NCBI GenBank assembly: GCA_004335635.1
Contig: QAXH01005743.1
Span: forward strand, 1-58,781
Source: Chloromonas sp. AAM2
Lineage: Eukaryota; Chlorophyta; Chlorophyceae; Chlamydomonadales; Chlamydomonadaceae
Length of the DNA: 58,781 nt
Direction: 5' to 3'
Part shown: one piece after another, positions 12,429-24,072 of the stretch
Numbering within the stretch: position 1 is the first letter of the stretch
How the letters are laid out: the number at the start of each line of letters is the position of its first letter
The notes under the pieces: model-generated
What the model was told of the DNA's origin: nothing
Database searches by the model: none
What the model saw: the letters and a program-made list of their open reading frames with translations, nothing else
Position numbers and translations under genes: made by a program

Positions 12429-13480
12429 TTATTCCTTTTCCCGCTCGCGGGCGCGCTGCCTTGCACGCTCCCTGCTTGCAGGAAATAAGCCAAACTCCAG
12501 TGAAAGCAACACGTCCTCGCACTCGAGCAGTGCAACTACGTCCATCTGACCTTGCACCAAGCTGACCTGTTCAGATATCAGTGGCAACTGGCAAGCAGCT
12601 AGCCAGTGACAACAATTCGCACCTTTCCCCTCTGCTCCTGCGCAGTTCCCGCTCTCGGCGCTCCCGCTCCTGTCTGTGAGCACGGGCAACCTGGAAGCAA
12701 AGTGTCAGCAGTGCATCTGTGCCACAAATCGCCGAGCTGAGACAAAGCACACGGGCAACCCACAGTCGCACCAGCTGCCTCACCTTGATAGTAGCCCCTG
12801 CCGCGGTTGTCTGGCCGCCTTTGACGCGAGCGGCTGCGGCGCCCGCATAGCGCAGAAAAGCACAACAGCGTGCCTTGAAACCACGGCAGACAACTTGCAC
12901 ATCAGGCATAATTCAAGTATCTCTGAAACCCAGAGCACTGAGCACCAAGCATGTGCTGAACCTGCTCTGGAGCAGGTCAATACGTACGACTGGATGCTGA
13001 CCAAATGCAGACACACACTTCATCAGTACGAACAAGACATCCACCTGGTGGTCCATCCCAAACCAACAAGTTCCAATCAGCTACAAGGTTGGCCGGCTGA
13101 CCCCCACATTCACCACCAATGGTCCCAAATGCTCACCCGCCTGTCCCTCCTGGCTGGACAGGAAAAGGTATTCGTGATTGGAATGATTACATACAATTAG
13201 TAAGCCGGAGTATTGATAGAACAGCACACAAGACAACGCAAAAGGCAAACAAGGTCTGAGCCTTGAACTTACAAGCCAGCCTGATCAAACACTACTATGT
13301 AACCTGAAATGCAACACACTTGAGACGAGAACAGACAACTAACGAAGTAAGCCAGCCAGGAGCACCGCGGCCGCTGACAGACGCCCCATGCCATCACACC
13401 CAGCTGCACTAAGGTCCTGACATTGAACTGTGCAGTGGTTGACCTCACCTTGTCGGCAGTTGTACACAGCTTGAAATACC
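12429..13480 (-). CDS. Possible RS/RE-rich protein, 3' exons only
   Basis: On the minus strand, short exon-like segments with good splice sites are visible: 13449-13480, 13273-13303, 12784-12833 (a frame rich in RS dipeptides, SRQRRPDNRGRGYYQ), 12623-12690 (RQERERRERELRRSRG) and about 12477-12429 (ERARQRAREREKE then TAA). Arg-Ser and Arg-Glu tails of this kind are typical of splicing-related nuclear proteins, but no RNA-binding or catalytic domain can be identified. The phase between 12784-12833 and 12623-12690 does not join cleanly in the RS frame, so at least one boundary is wrong. These exons may be a separate small gene or the 3' end of the coiled-coil gene at 15031-16795. Function is unknown. 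Confidence 0.35.
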
Positions 13481-13630
13481 CTGCATGGCAGCAGCAGCCG
13501 CAGCAGGCAAGGCAACAAACAAGGCACACGGCAAGCAGAACCCAAGGTTTGTTCAGAGCGCCCCTCCTCGCGCTCTGAGGTCTGCCACATCCCCTGTTAA
13601 GGCAGTCCCAAAACCTGAGTAACTTTGTGT

Positions 13631-14880
13631 GTTTCCTGTTTTACCACTATTCAAGCCCCTTTCCCCCCACAGTTTGAACCTCTTGCCCATTGTTTTGATG
13701 TTTCCCCCACTGTCTAAGCCCCTGCTCCCCCTACAGTTTGTACTTGCATCCTTTGCCCACTGTTCTGATGTTTCCCTCACTGTTCAAGCCCCTTTTCCCC
13801 CTACAGTTTGTACTTGACTCATTTCCCCATTGTTCTGATGTGTCTGCCACTGTTCAAGCCCCCTTTCCCCCTACAGTTTGTAGTTGAAACCTTTGCCCAC
13901 TGTTCTGATGTTTCCCCCACTGTTCAAGACCCTTTCCCCCTACAGTTTGTATTTGAAACTTCCCCCACTGTTCAAGACCCTTTCCCCCTACAGTTTGTAT
14001 TTGAAACCTTTGCCCATTGTTCTGATGTTTCCCCCACTGTTCAAGCCCCTTTTCCCCCTACAGTTTGTACTTGACTCATTTCCCCATTGTTCTGATGTGT
14101 CCGCCACTGTTCAAGCCCCTTTTCCCCCTACAGTTTGTAGTTGAAACCTTTGCCCACTGTTCTGAAGTTTTCACCACCGTTCAAGGCCCTTTACCCCTAC
14201 AGTTTGTAGTTGAAACTTCCCCCACTGTTCAAGACCCTTTCCCCCTACAGTTTGTATTTGAAACCTTTGCCCCNNNNNNNNNNNNNNNNNNNNNNNNNNN
14301 NNNNNNNNNNNNNNNNNNNNNNNNNNNNNNNNNNNNNNNNNNNNNNNNNNNNNNNNNNNNNNNNNNNNNNNNNNNNNNNNNNNNNNNNNNNNNNNNNCCC
14401 TTTCCCCCTACAGTTTGTATTTGAAACCTTTGCCCACTGTTCTGATGTTTCCCCCACTGTCCAAGCCCCTTTTCCCCCTACAGTTTGTACTTGACTCATT
14501 TCCCCATTGTTCTGATGTGCCCCCCACTGTTCAAGGCCCTTTCCCCCTACAGTTTGTATTTGAAACCTTTGCCCACTGTTCTGATGTTTCCCCCACTGTT
14601 CAAGACCGTTTCCCCCTACAGTTTGTATTTGAAACCTTTGCCCACTGTTCTGATGTGTCCCCCACTGTTCAAGGCCCTTTCCCCCTACAGTTTGTATTTG
14701 AAACCTTTGCCCATTGTTCTGAAGTTTTCACCACTGTTCAAGGCCGTTTCCCCCTACAGTTTGTATTTGAAACCTTTGCCCACTGTTCTGATGTTTCCCC
14801 CACTGTTCAAGCCCCTTTTCCCCCTACAGTTTGTATTTGAAACCTTTGCCCATTGTTTGAATGCGTCGCCAGTATTGACA
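13631..14880. repeat. Tandem array of about 69-bp units with assembly gap
   Basis: Roughly 69-bp units, with a shorter 48-bp variant, are repeated from about 13631 to 14880. Each contains variants of cccactgttctgatgt, cccccactgttcaag and ccccctacagtttgtattt. Degenerate units continue to about 14960. The array is interrupted by N at 14274-14397, so the copy number is unknown. It is strongly pyrimidine-rich on the plus strand. It lies between a coiled-coil gene and the RS/RE-rich exons, so it is either a spacer satellite or intronic. Confidence 0.95.
14274..14397. other. Assembly gap (run of N)
   Basis: Unresolved bases inside the 69-bp tandem array; the true length is probably set by collapsed repeats. 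Confidence 1.
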
Positions 14881-15030
14881 TCCCGTCTTCCCACCACTTA
14901 AGCTCCTTATGCCCACTACTATATTCCTTTTCCACCGCTCAAACTCTTCTCCCTTTGTTCAACTGTCATTTCGAAGCTGCCAGGGCCCTTCCTCATCTGA
15001 TCTTGCACTGACGGCAGCCACTGATGCCCA

Positions 15031-16795
15031 TCAAATGCAGTCGATGTGACCGGGGCAAGTGGAGGCCATCTCCCATATTCCCGCTCGTCCAGGCAGCCCC
15101 AGTGGCCGGACGAACCTGTCCATGCACTGCTGCTCTGTAGCTGGCAGCTGCAACCGTGGCTGATCCTGCTGCGCTGCCACTGGCCGCCACTGCCACTGCC
15201 GCCACTGCTGCCTCAGCTGCACTGAGACCAGCTGCTGCTGGTGCTCCTGCTGAAGGTCCTGCAGCTCCTGCTGCTGCAGCCCACGCAGCTCGTCCCGCAG
15301 CGACTGCTGATACTCCTCGGCCTCGTATGCTTCCAGCGCCTGCTCCAGATCAGCCTGATCTGACCGGTGCTGCTGAAGCAGCAAAGCCAGCGCCAGCCGC
15401 TGCTCCCGCTGCAAACCCGCAAGCTGCTGACCGATGGACATCACCTGCTGCGCCTGCTGGTCCTGCGCCAGCGGCTGCTGGAACAGGTCCTCCCAGCGCT
15501 GCAGCTGGGCATCACGCTGGCCAAGCGCTGTTGCGTGGTCCAGAGACGTCACCACCAGCTGTGCCTCCCGCTGGCAGTGCTCCTCCTGCAGCCGGGCCAA
15601 CTCAGTCCGGGTCTGCTGGTGTCCAGCCTCCTCCTGGGCCAGTTGATCATGCTGCTGGACCAGTGCATCATGGTACTCAGCCAGCAAGTCCAGTGCCTGC
15701 TGATGCTTAGCTTCATGCTTCACCAGTGTCTGCTGGTACAGGGCCAGCTCGTCCAGCACCTGCTGATGCTCCTCCTGCACCTCAGCCAGGGCCTGGCCCA
15801 TTGCTGAGCACTGCTGCTGCAGCTCACAGTCGCGCATTGCCAGCTCGGCCAGCACACGCTTGTGCATGTACGCTTGCTGCACAAGCATTTCCCAGTGCTC
15901 AGCGGCAGCTGCTTCTGCTACTGACACACGCTGGGCCAGTGCGGCTTCCCGTTCTGCACCTGCTGTCAGTGCAGCCTGAAGCTGAGCTGCTGCTGCCTCT
16001 GCGGCTGCCAGGCGCTGCAGTGTCTCGGCCTGTACAGACTGCATCAGACAAGCAAGGTAGCAAATCAAGACATTGGACTCCATGCACGCAGGCATCAGAA
16101 GCAATTGAAGGCACTGCTGGTCGCACGTTCTAGCTGTAGCGCCACGAACAACACGCGAGTTCCCTACCAGCCGAACTGCTACTTAGCAGCTCATGCTGAG
16201 CTTTGGGAGCTTTTAATCAACACTGCCGAGCTTCTGAGCTTTTGCACTCATTTTTGGGCCACACCCAACCATACTTGTTACCCGCTACAGCCATGTTGTA
16301 CCTGTTGCACCGATGCAGCCTTGTCCGGACGAGCCAGGCAACCAGGCTGGGGCCAGGCGACACCCTCAACATACGGATCCATGCTCTGCGGCCGAAGACA
16401 AAGAACAAGGAAAATCAAGTGTTTAAAATCGGGAAGCCGAGACGAAGGCCGCTTGCAGTCGTGGCGCAAGCAGCCTGCACAGCTGCTGAGGCCCAGGCTC
16501 TCACCGGCTTAAAAGCCGGGTTGTCAAAAGTCCTCCAGGGCTGGTCCTGCGAAGGGACAGCGTGTCCCTTGGTGGTCTGGGCTGAGGCTGGTGCTGCTAG
16601 CCTGAGCTGAGGCTGAGGCTGAGGCTGAGGCTGGGGCTGAGGCTGAGGCTGGGGCTGAGGCTGAGGCTGAGGTTGTGGCTGTGGCTGGGCTGTGCGACTG
16701 TGGCTGGGCTGGATTGTGCGATAGAAGCTGGGCTGGGCTGTGCGATTGTGGCTGGGCATGACACCCTGTGCCTTTCGGACAGCTGCAAATGCCAT
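15031..16795 (-). CDS. Coiled-coil protein with Gln-Pro repeat
   Basis: Two exons are well supported: 16795-16505 (97 codons, from an ATG directly after a good acceptor) and 16038-15031 (336 codons to a stop), joined in phase 0 for 432 aa. The first exon encodes a short N-terminal segment, a (QP)n tract of about 15 dipeptides and a Pro-containing linker. The second is almost entirely heptad-like Ala/Gln/Glu/Leu-rich helix with little Gly or Pro, so a long coiled coil is expected. I recognise no family. The ATG at 16793-16795 may be internal, with a 5' exon upstream. A GTTCGT donor near 15120 would allow the protein to continue into exons beyond the 69-bp array instead of stopping at 15031. 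Confidence 0.6.
16605..16690. repeat. CTGAGG/CTGGGG hexamer repeat encoding Gln-Pro
   Basis: About 13 imperfect hexamers (gaggct with ggggct and gtggct variants). On the minus strand they are in frame within the coiled-coil gene and encode alternating Gln-Pro. Such a tract is likely to vary in length between strains. Confidence 0.9.
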
Positions 16796-18085
16796 CTGGA
16801 ACAGTAGTTGAGAACTGAAGGTAGAGTGATTGCAAGTAAACACACAGAGACCAGGTGAACCGGTGTTTGGTTCATCGAGTTTGGCAAAGCTGTCGGCATT
16901 TATGCCTTCAAGCCGCACGTTTCGCCGGACCTTTTTGTCAGGGATCGGGATGCTCTTCTACCTCCTCCTGTCTCTCAGACGGATTGGTTGTGGCATGTCT
17001 ATGTATCGCACCGGCCTCGCTTGGCCAACGGGACACAGGCATGTCGGCATGATCGACAGCACCAAGTGGTGCAACTGCTTTTTCCTGCAGCTGCATGTGG
17101 TCCTGCCATGTACTCCGTCCTGCCATGTACTCCGGTTTGGCCGATCTGCTGATTTCTACTTGTTGTAGGGGCTGGCTGGGCCGCTACGCACTGTCCATTT
17201 GGAATGGCCATGCACATGCGCACGCTGATACGGTGCACATTGAGCTGTGGCTTTGCAGCAGCTGTGCAGCGCGTGTACGTGTCTTTGCAGCAGTTGTGCA
17301 GCAGTCAAGCTGACACAGCTCATGCCCAGTATTGGTGGTTAACAGACCCACCATTTTTTTTTTATGGGGTGCAATTTCCCTTGCAGTTAAACCCTATAAG
17401 CTGATCGGATACTGAGAAGATCGGAAACAGGGCATGCCACTGTATAGATGACATGGACAACTGATCATTCATTCACAACTGAGGCCCTTTGCGTCATTGG
17501 TGGTCAACAGACTCGCCATGGGCTGCGATTCCCCTTACAGCTAAGGTCACTAGGCCGCTCGGATATACAGCCGTTCGGCACTGTATACTCGATATGAACA
17601 GCAAGCAAGTAAGCAGGCAAGCAACAAGCGCAGCAAAGTTGATGTTTGCGTTTGATGTGCTTCATGGTGTGCACTCCCTTGTAAACAAGCAAGCGCGCAC
17701 CTAGCTGAGTTCCCAGTTGTAAGCACGCACCAGTCCGGCACAGTCCTCACAGTGAGTGTCCTAAACATCAAAGCTCAAACCACTGATGGCAGACTCTGAT
17801 GATAAGCGCCCAGCCCTGCTCAAAAGGTACCGTTTCTTCTCTAGCCCTAGTAGACTTCTCTAGGTTCTAGGTCCAGAACTGATACTCTTCGCAGACACAG
17901 AACAAATACCCCACGTTTGTCTCTACGTCCTGTCCAAGATTTGTTTATAAGAATGTTCCGAATAGTGTATGGAAATATGGAGGTGGGGCATACAATGAAT
18001 GCAATCTGTACGCCCAAGTCACGTTGGCGATTACTGGCCACTAGTACAGGTAGTTGTTAGTGCCGGGCCGTGACCGGTTCACGCA
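16796..18085. other. Spacer with diverged direct repeat
   Basis: No convincing gene. A diverged direct repeat of about 75 bp occurs at 17330-17411 and 17498-17570; both copies start ttggtggtt/caacagac and end near a cggata motif. A dispersed repeat shared with 38350 and 44630 lies at 17636-17695. The region must hold the 5' end of the coiled-coil gene to the left and the 3' UTR of the large gene to the right. Confidence 0.5.
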
Positions 18086-21000
18086 TCACAGCAGCTCGTC
18101 AGGGGGTGTGTGCACAGGCAAGGGCGAGTCCTTGTCACTACCTTCATCACCCTGCACATCTAAGCCCTCAAACAGCTGGTTGCCGCGCCAGTGCTCCACT
18201 TGCCCAACCACCGCAGCCTGTTCACCAAGGCAGGTTTCTGCGTCGGTCTGTAGTGTTACCTGCTGACCAGGCCAGCTCTGCAGCTGCATGCCGCCAACCT
18301 CGGCAGTCAGTGGCACTTGTGGTGCGGCCACTGTTCCGCTCAAACTGTCCCGGGCCCCCTCTTCCTTTGTCTCGCTATGTTGTGGCCTCTGCTCCCCTTT
18401 TTCCGCCTGCTGTGAGGTTGACTTGTGCAAACTACCGTCTTCCACAGAATCTTGCCCTGCATTGATCTCACGTGCAGAGTCTGGCGCGCTCATCACAGGT
18501 GATGTGTGCGTCAAAGCTGAACCTAGGCCGTTGACTGCTGCAGTACTGGGTGTGTGACTTGCATGAGGGAACGACAAACCCGCCCCAACTGGGCTTGACT
18601 GTGTTGACTGTTCCTCTGTTGAGAGCTGTGCCTGGTCAACAGCTGTGCCCGAGTCTGCAGCACCTGGCAACGAACCTATTGCATGAGCTGACACGCCTTG
18701 ATCATAGAAGTGTGAGGACCCTGGTACAGAGTTCGCTGTGCCATGTTGCTGACTGGCTCCTGTCCCATGTATCATTCCTGGACCTGGCCCTGTCACCGCC
18801 TGCCCTGCGCCCGCCCCCTGCTGCCCGGTGCCTGCCCCGTGCAGTGCCGTCTCCGCAGAAGAGTTAGCCGAGGGTCCTTGTGCAAAGCCCCATGTGAGGG
18901 CGAGCTGCCTGGCCTCCTCCGCCTCCATCTCCATCTCCTGCCTGGTCACCTCCGGCACCTCCGCCTGTGGGTGAGCTGCCCTGGCCCTGGCCCCGCCAAC
19001 CAGTAGTTCATACCGTGCCAATGCAGCGGCCCGCCTCAGGTGCGGCTCCTCTTCCCGTAACTCCAACACCCGCGCCTGTGCTGCCTGCGCTGCAGCCTGC
19101 TGCTGCTCCACAGCTGACTGCGCCTGCTGCAGCTGCGCCTGCAGGGCAAGCAGCTGTTGGGAAGCTGTCTTGAGAGCGGTGTGCAGCCGTGCAGCCTCGC
19201 GGAAGTCCCGGCGGCCTGCAGCCGCGTCCTTGGCAGCCTCCAGCGGTTGCATCGCTGCAGTGGCAGCGGCCACGGCCTGCTGGAGCTGGGCTGACTGGGC
19301 GAGCGCGCGGCCTGCTTGCGCCTCACACGTCGTCACCTGCGCTTCGGACTCTGTCAAACGCCTGCATGAGCACGCAGCATGACAAGATCGCGACAGCATC
19401 AGTATCAAATTCGTGTCAGACGAACAAGAAAGTGTCTTACCATTAAGTTGGACTTAAAGCCTGGTGCATGCTTGAATTGAGTGAATGGCCAACTCGATGT
19501 ACAGTATAAATGGGTCTACTGGGTGAAAGGGGTGAAAGCGCTCTCAAGCAAGTTTCAGATTGGTAGACTCAAGGGCTCAAATGTACTCTGAGCCATCAGC
19601 GCAGTATCGTTTGAGAGGGTTGAAAAGGCCCTGCAAACACTCCTAATAGCGTTGCGTCTCACCTGATCAGCTGCTGCAGCTGGTTGTTGGCATTATCTGC
19701 AGCCTCCTTGAGTGCGTCCCGCGCCGCTGCCGCCGCCCTGTCCGCTGCCACACCGGTCAGGATGCGCTCCGCCATGTCGCGCAGCTTCCGGGCAGCTTCA
19801 GCCAGCGCGTCCCCCTGGCTAGCCAGGGTCTGCCGTTGCGCCTCCTGTGCTGCCAGGCGCTCATTTGCAGACTGAGCAAGGGCCCGTGCCTGTGCAGCCA
19901 AGAGTGATGGAATGTGAGGCAAGCGTACACTGGCAACCCACAGCATGGGAAGACCTGGTTGGGTGCATCAAACCACATGCACCTTTGATTGACAAGGTGG
20001 AGGTAGATACAGCAAAGGAGAACAAGGCACAGGCGAGCGTGAACACTGTTTGAAAGTGCACAGGTGTGGAGGATTGGATCAGGTTGCAAGAAGCATTCAG
20101 TTGTCAATAGGAAGCCGTCAATAGCTAAACAAGCTGCACATCCTGCAAGGTCGCAAATATGAAACCGTTGTAGTGATGAACAGCGAGGTGCATCAAGTTT
20201 GGCGTTGGTGCGCAACCTAGAGCAGCTAAGGAGAAAATTGCTACACCAGTAACTGTTCATATGAAGCGCGCTGACAAGAGTCATGCTTGCCACACTTTAG
20301 CACTTGCATGTTACAAAGTGTCCTCGTTGTACACATTGTGCAGCTTCCTCAAATCGCGTTTGCCTGTGTCCTAGTCAGCACCATGCGACACTTGGCTGTC
20401 CTTACCTGAGCAGCTCGGCCGTCCAGCACCTGTTCCTGCTGCGACAGGAGCTGCTGCTGCTGGTGCAGCTGCTGCTGGGTGGCCAGGAGCTGCGCAGCTG
20501 CACTCTGTATCTGTGCGTCCGTGCGCTGCAGCTCTTCCTGGGCTGCGGCCAGGGCGGCCTCGCGCTCTGCCAGCTGAGCACGCAACTGGGACACCTCGGC
20601 CTGAACAGCACAGGGCTTTCAGGCATCGTTAATTGTTTGGCATCGTACAAATGATTGAAAAACCAACCACTGACCGATGGCCACTGTTGTGAATTTCCAT
20701 GAAAAGTTGACTCAAATCAAAACCACAAATCCTCGAACACTCAAGTGAACACTGCTGTGAACAGAACAGAACAGAACAGGGCCATCTCCATCATCCCATG
20801 CACGCTCAGCATCGTCAAAACAAGGAGCCACTGAACAGCACACTGATGTGAAAGAAGGTAACAAACGTGACAAGCACACAGGCCGAGGTAACTCGAGTCA
20901 GGCTCGGCAGCACGTTTTGTCCGTGCACAAATTCACCATGCCACAGAGCAGTACTTGCCCACGTGTGCCTTGACACCACATGGCTTGCGCCTGCTGCTAT

Positions 21001-24000
21001 GCAAGGCACCCGTGTTCTCACCTGCAGCGATTGGCACTGTGTGGCGGTGTGCGTGCGCTCGCGCTGCAGCGCGGCCGTGGCGGTCCTGACCTGCTGGTCC
21101 ACCTCCTCCAGGGCCAGAGCCAGAGACCCCTTACGCTGTGCCAGTGCCATGCGCGCCTCGTCAACGGCACTGGCGGCGCTCGCCTGCAAGCACAACGATG
21201 TGAGAACTCCAAACCACCTGACACCATCCTCTCTTACATCTCTGCTACCACCATCTACCACCACCACCAATCCACCCTCCTGGTACGAACCCTTCATTAC
21301 TTTTGAATGGTCACAATCCTTGGTCTTAATACTTCAACTTGCCTTAGCATGCATTGGGAAAACTGCCTGGTTGAGTTGCATGTGAGGGTTTGATGCAGCC
21401 GGGTGCAATCATAATCTTTTCTTGCAGGTTGTACGATGCTTGCGCACACCAGCCTTCAGGACCACTCTGAGAACAGGCGCTGCACAGCCACCATGCTTGT
21501 TATTCACATCTAGCCAAACCGGCAAGCACACCTTGGACACCTTCCCAACACCATCATGTCTGACGCCGAGCCATATGGCCTCCCACCCAGTTGCACCACT
21601 TTCAGTCTTCGCACCTGTGCAGCGCTTGATGTGGTTGCCTCTGCTTGTGCTGCGCTCTCCATCTTCTGAAGTAACTCAGAATGATTGGTATGCAGCCGCA
21701 TCAGATAGTCAGCAACTGTGCTGCATGCGTCCGCCTGATGACACAGCACATGCATTATAGCAGGTAAGACGCAACGCACAAACCAAAGGTGAGCCCAACA
21801 AACTCGAGGATCTAGGCTGCGTAACACACAAGTGGATGTTGCTGGCATTGAGGGTGGCGATTGTTGATGTTGTTGTGCTGTTTGAAGACTTGAGTTGCAG
21901 AGCAAATTGGGAGCAGGGCAGTTCCAGCTTCTGATGATCGCTTCAGTGCGGCACGCCCTTGACTGGGCCAGGAGGTAACCTCATCAGGCTTTTTACGCCG
22001 TTACGATGATTGAAAGTCCGCTTTGAAATCTCCCTAATGGGATGCTTTTGGAAGGCATTCCGCGAGGTGACAACTACAGTTGTGACTAACAGCCGTTAAC
22101 ACGGTGGTGGGATTTCCGGTTACATGATTTGGAACTAATGATGCATCCGGGTGGACGAGTTAGTGGCCTAGCCCTGTCTTCATGTAAGACGCAACGAACA
22201 AAATGTCACAGCACCGTCATGCAACCATCTATAAGGCGGCTCGATGCATGCCTCAAAACATGGGGCGTGCGAAGAGCACGCTTATCCTTTTCCAACCTTG
22301 CCTCAGGGCAGCATGCCCCCTCCGACATACCCTGCTTTCTCAAGCGCCCCACAGCAACGCTCATACCCGCGGTCGGCCAAGGCCCACACCTTGCCTTACT
22401 CTCCCACCTGCATCGTCACCAGCGAGATCTGCTTTTTCCCCAGTGCCGCTGCGTGGTCCCTCAGCTGCTGCACGCCCTCGTTCAGTGCATCCCGCTGGCG
22501 AGCCAGTGCGCGCATCTGCAGAGCCAGCCACGGACAGGGTGCGGATTATGTCAGGTCGAATTAACAGATACATGTACAAAGCCCAAGAAAATGTCCCAGA
22601 ACTGGCAAACATTTCTTTTTTCTCTCTCTCTCTCGCGCGCGTTCGAGTGCCAGCAGCCAGTCAGGATAAAGTCAGCTGCCTCCAGAGCGTCAGCTCGGAA
22701 TGCCAGGATAGGTGGGACCGCACACGTGCCTGCTGCAAGAGCTCTTACGCCTGTCTGTCCACTTATATCAAGTTAGGCTCAAGGCCATGATAGTGCTGTC
22801 CCTGCCACCGCTTCTTTTCTGGAAAGCTGTACTCGATCAAGGCTTGAGGCTGTATTCGATCAAGCCATGCCTGGGTGCATGTGCCGTTTGGATGCTCTGT
22901 CTGCCACCGCTGGCTTGTTGAAAGGGATGATTATGTCGCACGTTTCTGTCTTGTGAGTGTTGAGTGCACCAGTTGCGTGCCTCACCTGCGCGTCCAGCCG
23001 CTCTGCCTCCTCAAAGTCCTCCCTGCCCACAGCCAGCGCCTGGGCCGCCTCCAGCTGCGCCGCCTGCGCACTGCTGGCAGACACCTGCTGCAGGGCCGCA
23101 CGAGTACGCCTGCAGAAAAGCGCGTGAGAGGAGTGTGGCGTCGCATGGTATAGGTGTGTGTGCGTGTGGGTGTGGGTGTTTATGTCTGCATCGTCTCACA
23201 AGTGGAAACGAAAGAAACATCCACCACGCATCTGAGCAATAAGCATGTCTCGCCTGGCCATGGCTTGAAATCTGCCCAGTGCCTCCAGATAACATGTGAT
23301 TCGCTTGTGGGGTTCATGGTACGTGTGAATGGGATGTTACGATAGTGCGCAAGAATGCAGGAATAGGCATTGGGTGGCTGCACGATGGAGCGAGCAGCTC
23401 TGTCTGCAGAGGGACAGACAACAAGGCAAGGCAGGCTGTGCAGCTGAGAACAAGCACATGGCCACTGGCTAGAGGGGAACAACATTTTAAGAGGAAAGTC
23501 TGAGTGGCCCGGGGTGGTCGACTGTACCAGCTGTACCAGGGTGGTCAACTGTACCACATGGGCGATTGTAACTTATGGTTACACTCACTCGTTTGCCAGT
23601 CCCTGCTGTGCAAGCACTTGTTGTGCTGCAGCTGCCAGCGCCTGCACCAGCTGAGCGGTGGCAACAGTGGCTGCGTGTTGGCAGGTGCTGATGGGGCCAG
23701 TGAGCTGCTCCAGGTACAGTACGAGGTCCTGCAAGGCAGTGATTGCAGCCAGGAAGGTGACAGAGGGTGACAGTGTAAGCAGACTCGAGTAAGAGTGACA
23801 TGAGTTGTTGTGCCACAACCAACGTCAGCAGAACTGATGTCCAGCATCGGAATGCCAGCGGTTTGCAGCCAAACGATACAGTACTCGAGGCAATCGTCGC
23901 AATGAACGGGGCAAGGATCCATTGATCTTCCTGCTCACCTGCAAAGGGGCTTGAGTCCTGATCTGAAATGGTGGCGGTGCCTGCCCTGCGGGCTGGCTGC

Positions 24001-24037
24001 TGCCATTTGGTGTCGGTTGCTGTTGAATCTGCAGCAG

Positions 24038-24072
<35 letters not shown>

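Noticed and set aside
13631..14880. CRISPR-like array
   Set aside because: Whole units repeat without unique spacers, and the window is eukaryotic nuclear DNA.
13629..14901. Long plus-strand open frames in the tandem array
   Set aside because: They are open in more than one frame because the repeat period is a multiple of three, and they encode only the repeat itself with no conserved feature.
15156..15807. Plus-strand Ala/Pro-rich and Leu-rich open frames opposite the coiled-coil exon
   Set aside because: They are shadows of the GC-rich Gln/Ala/Leu codons on the minus strand, without splice or family support.
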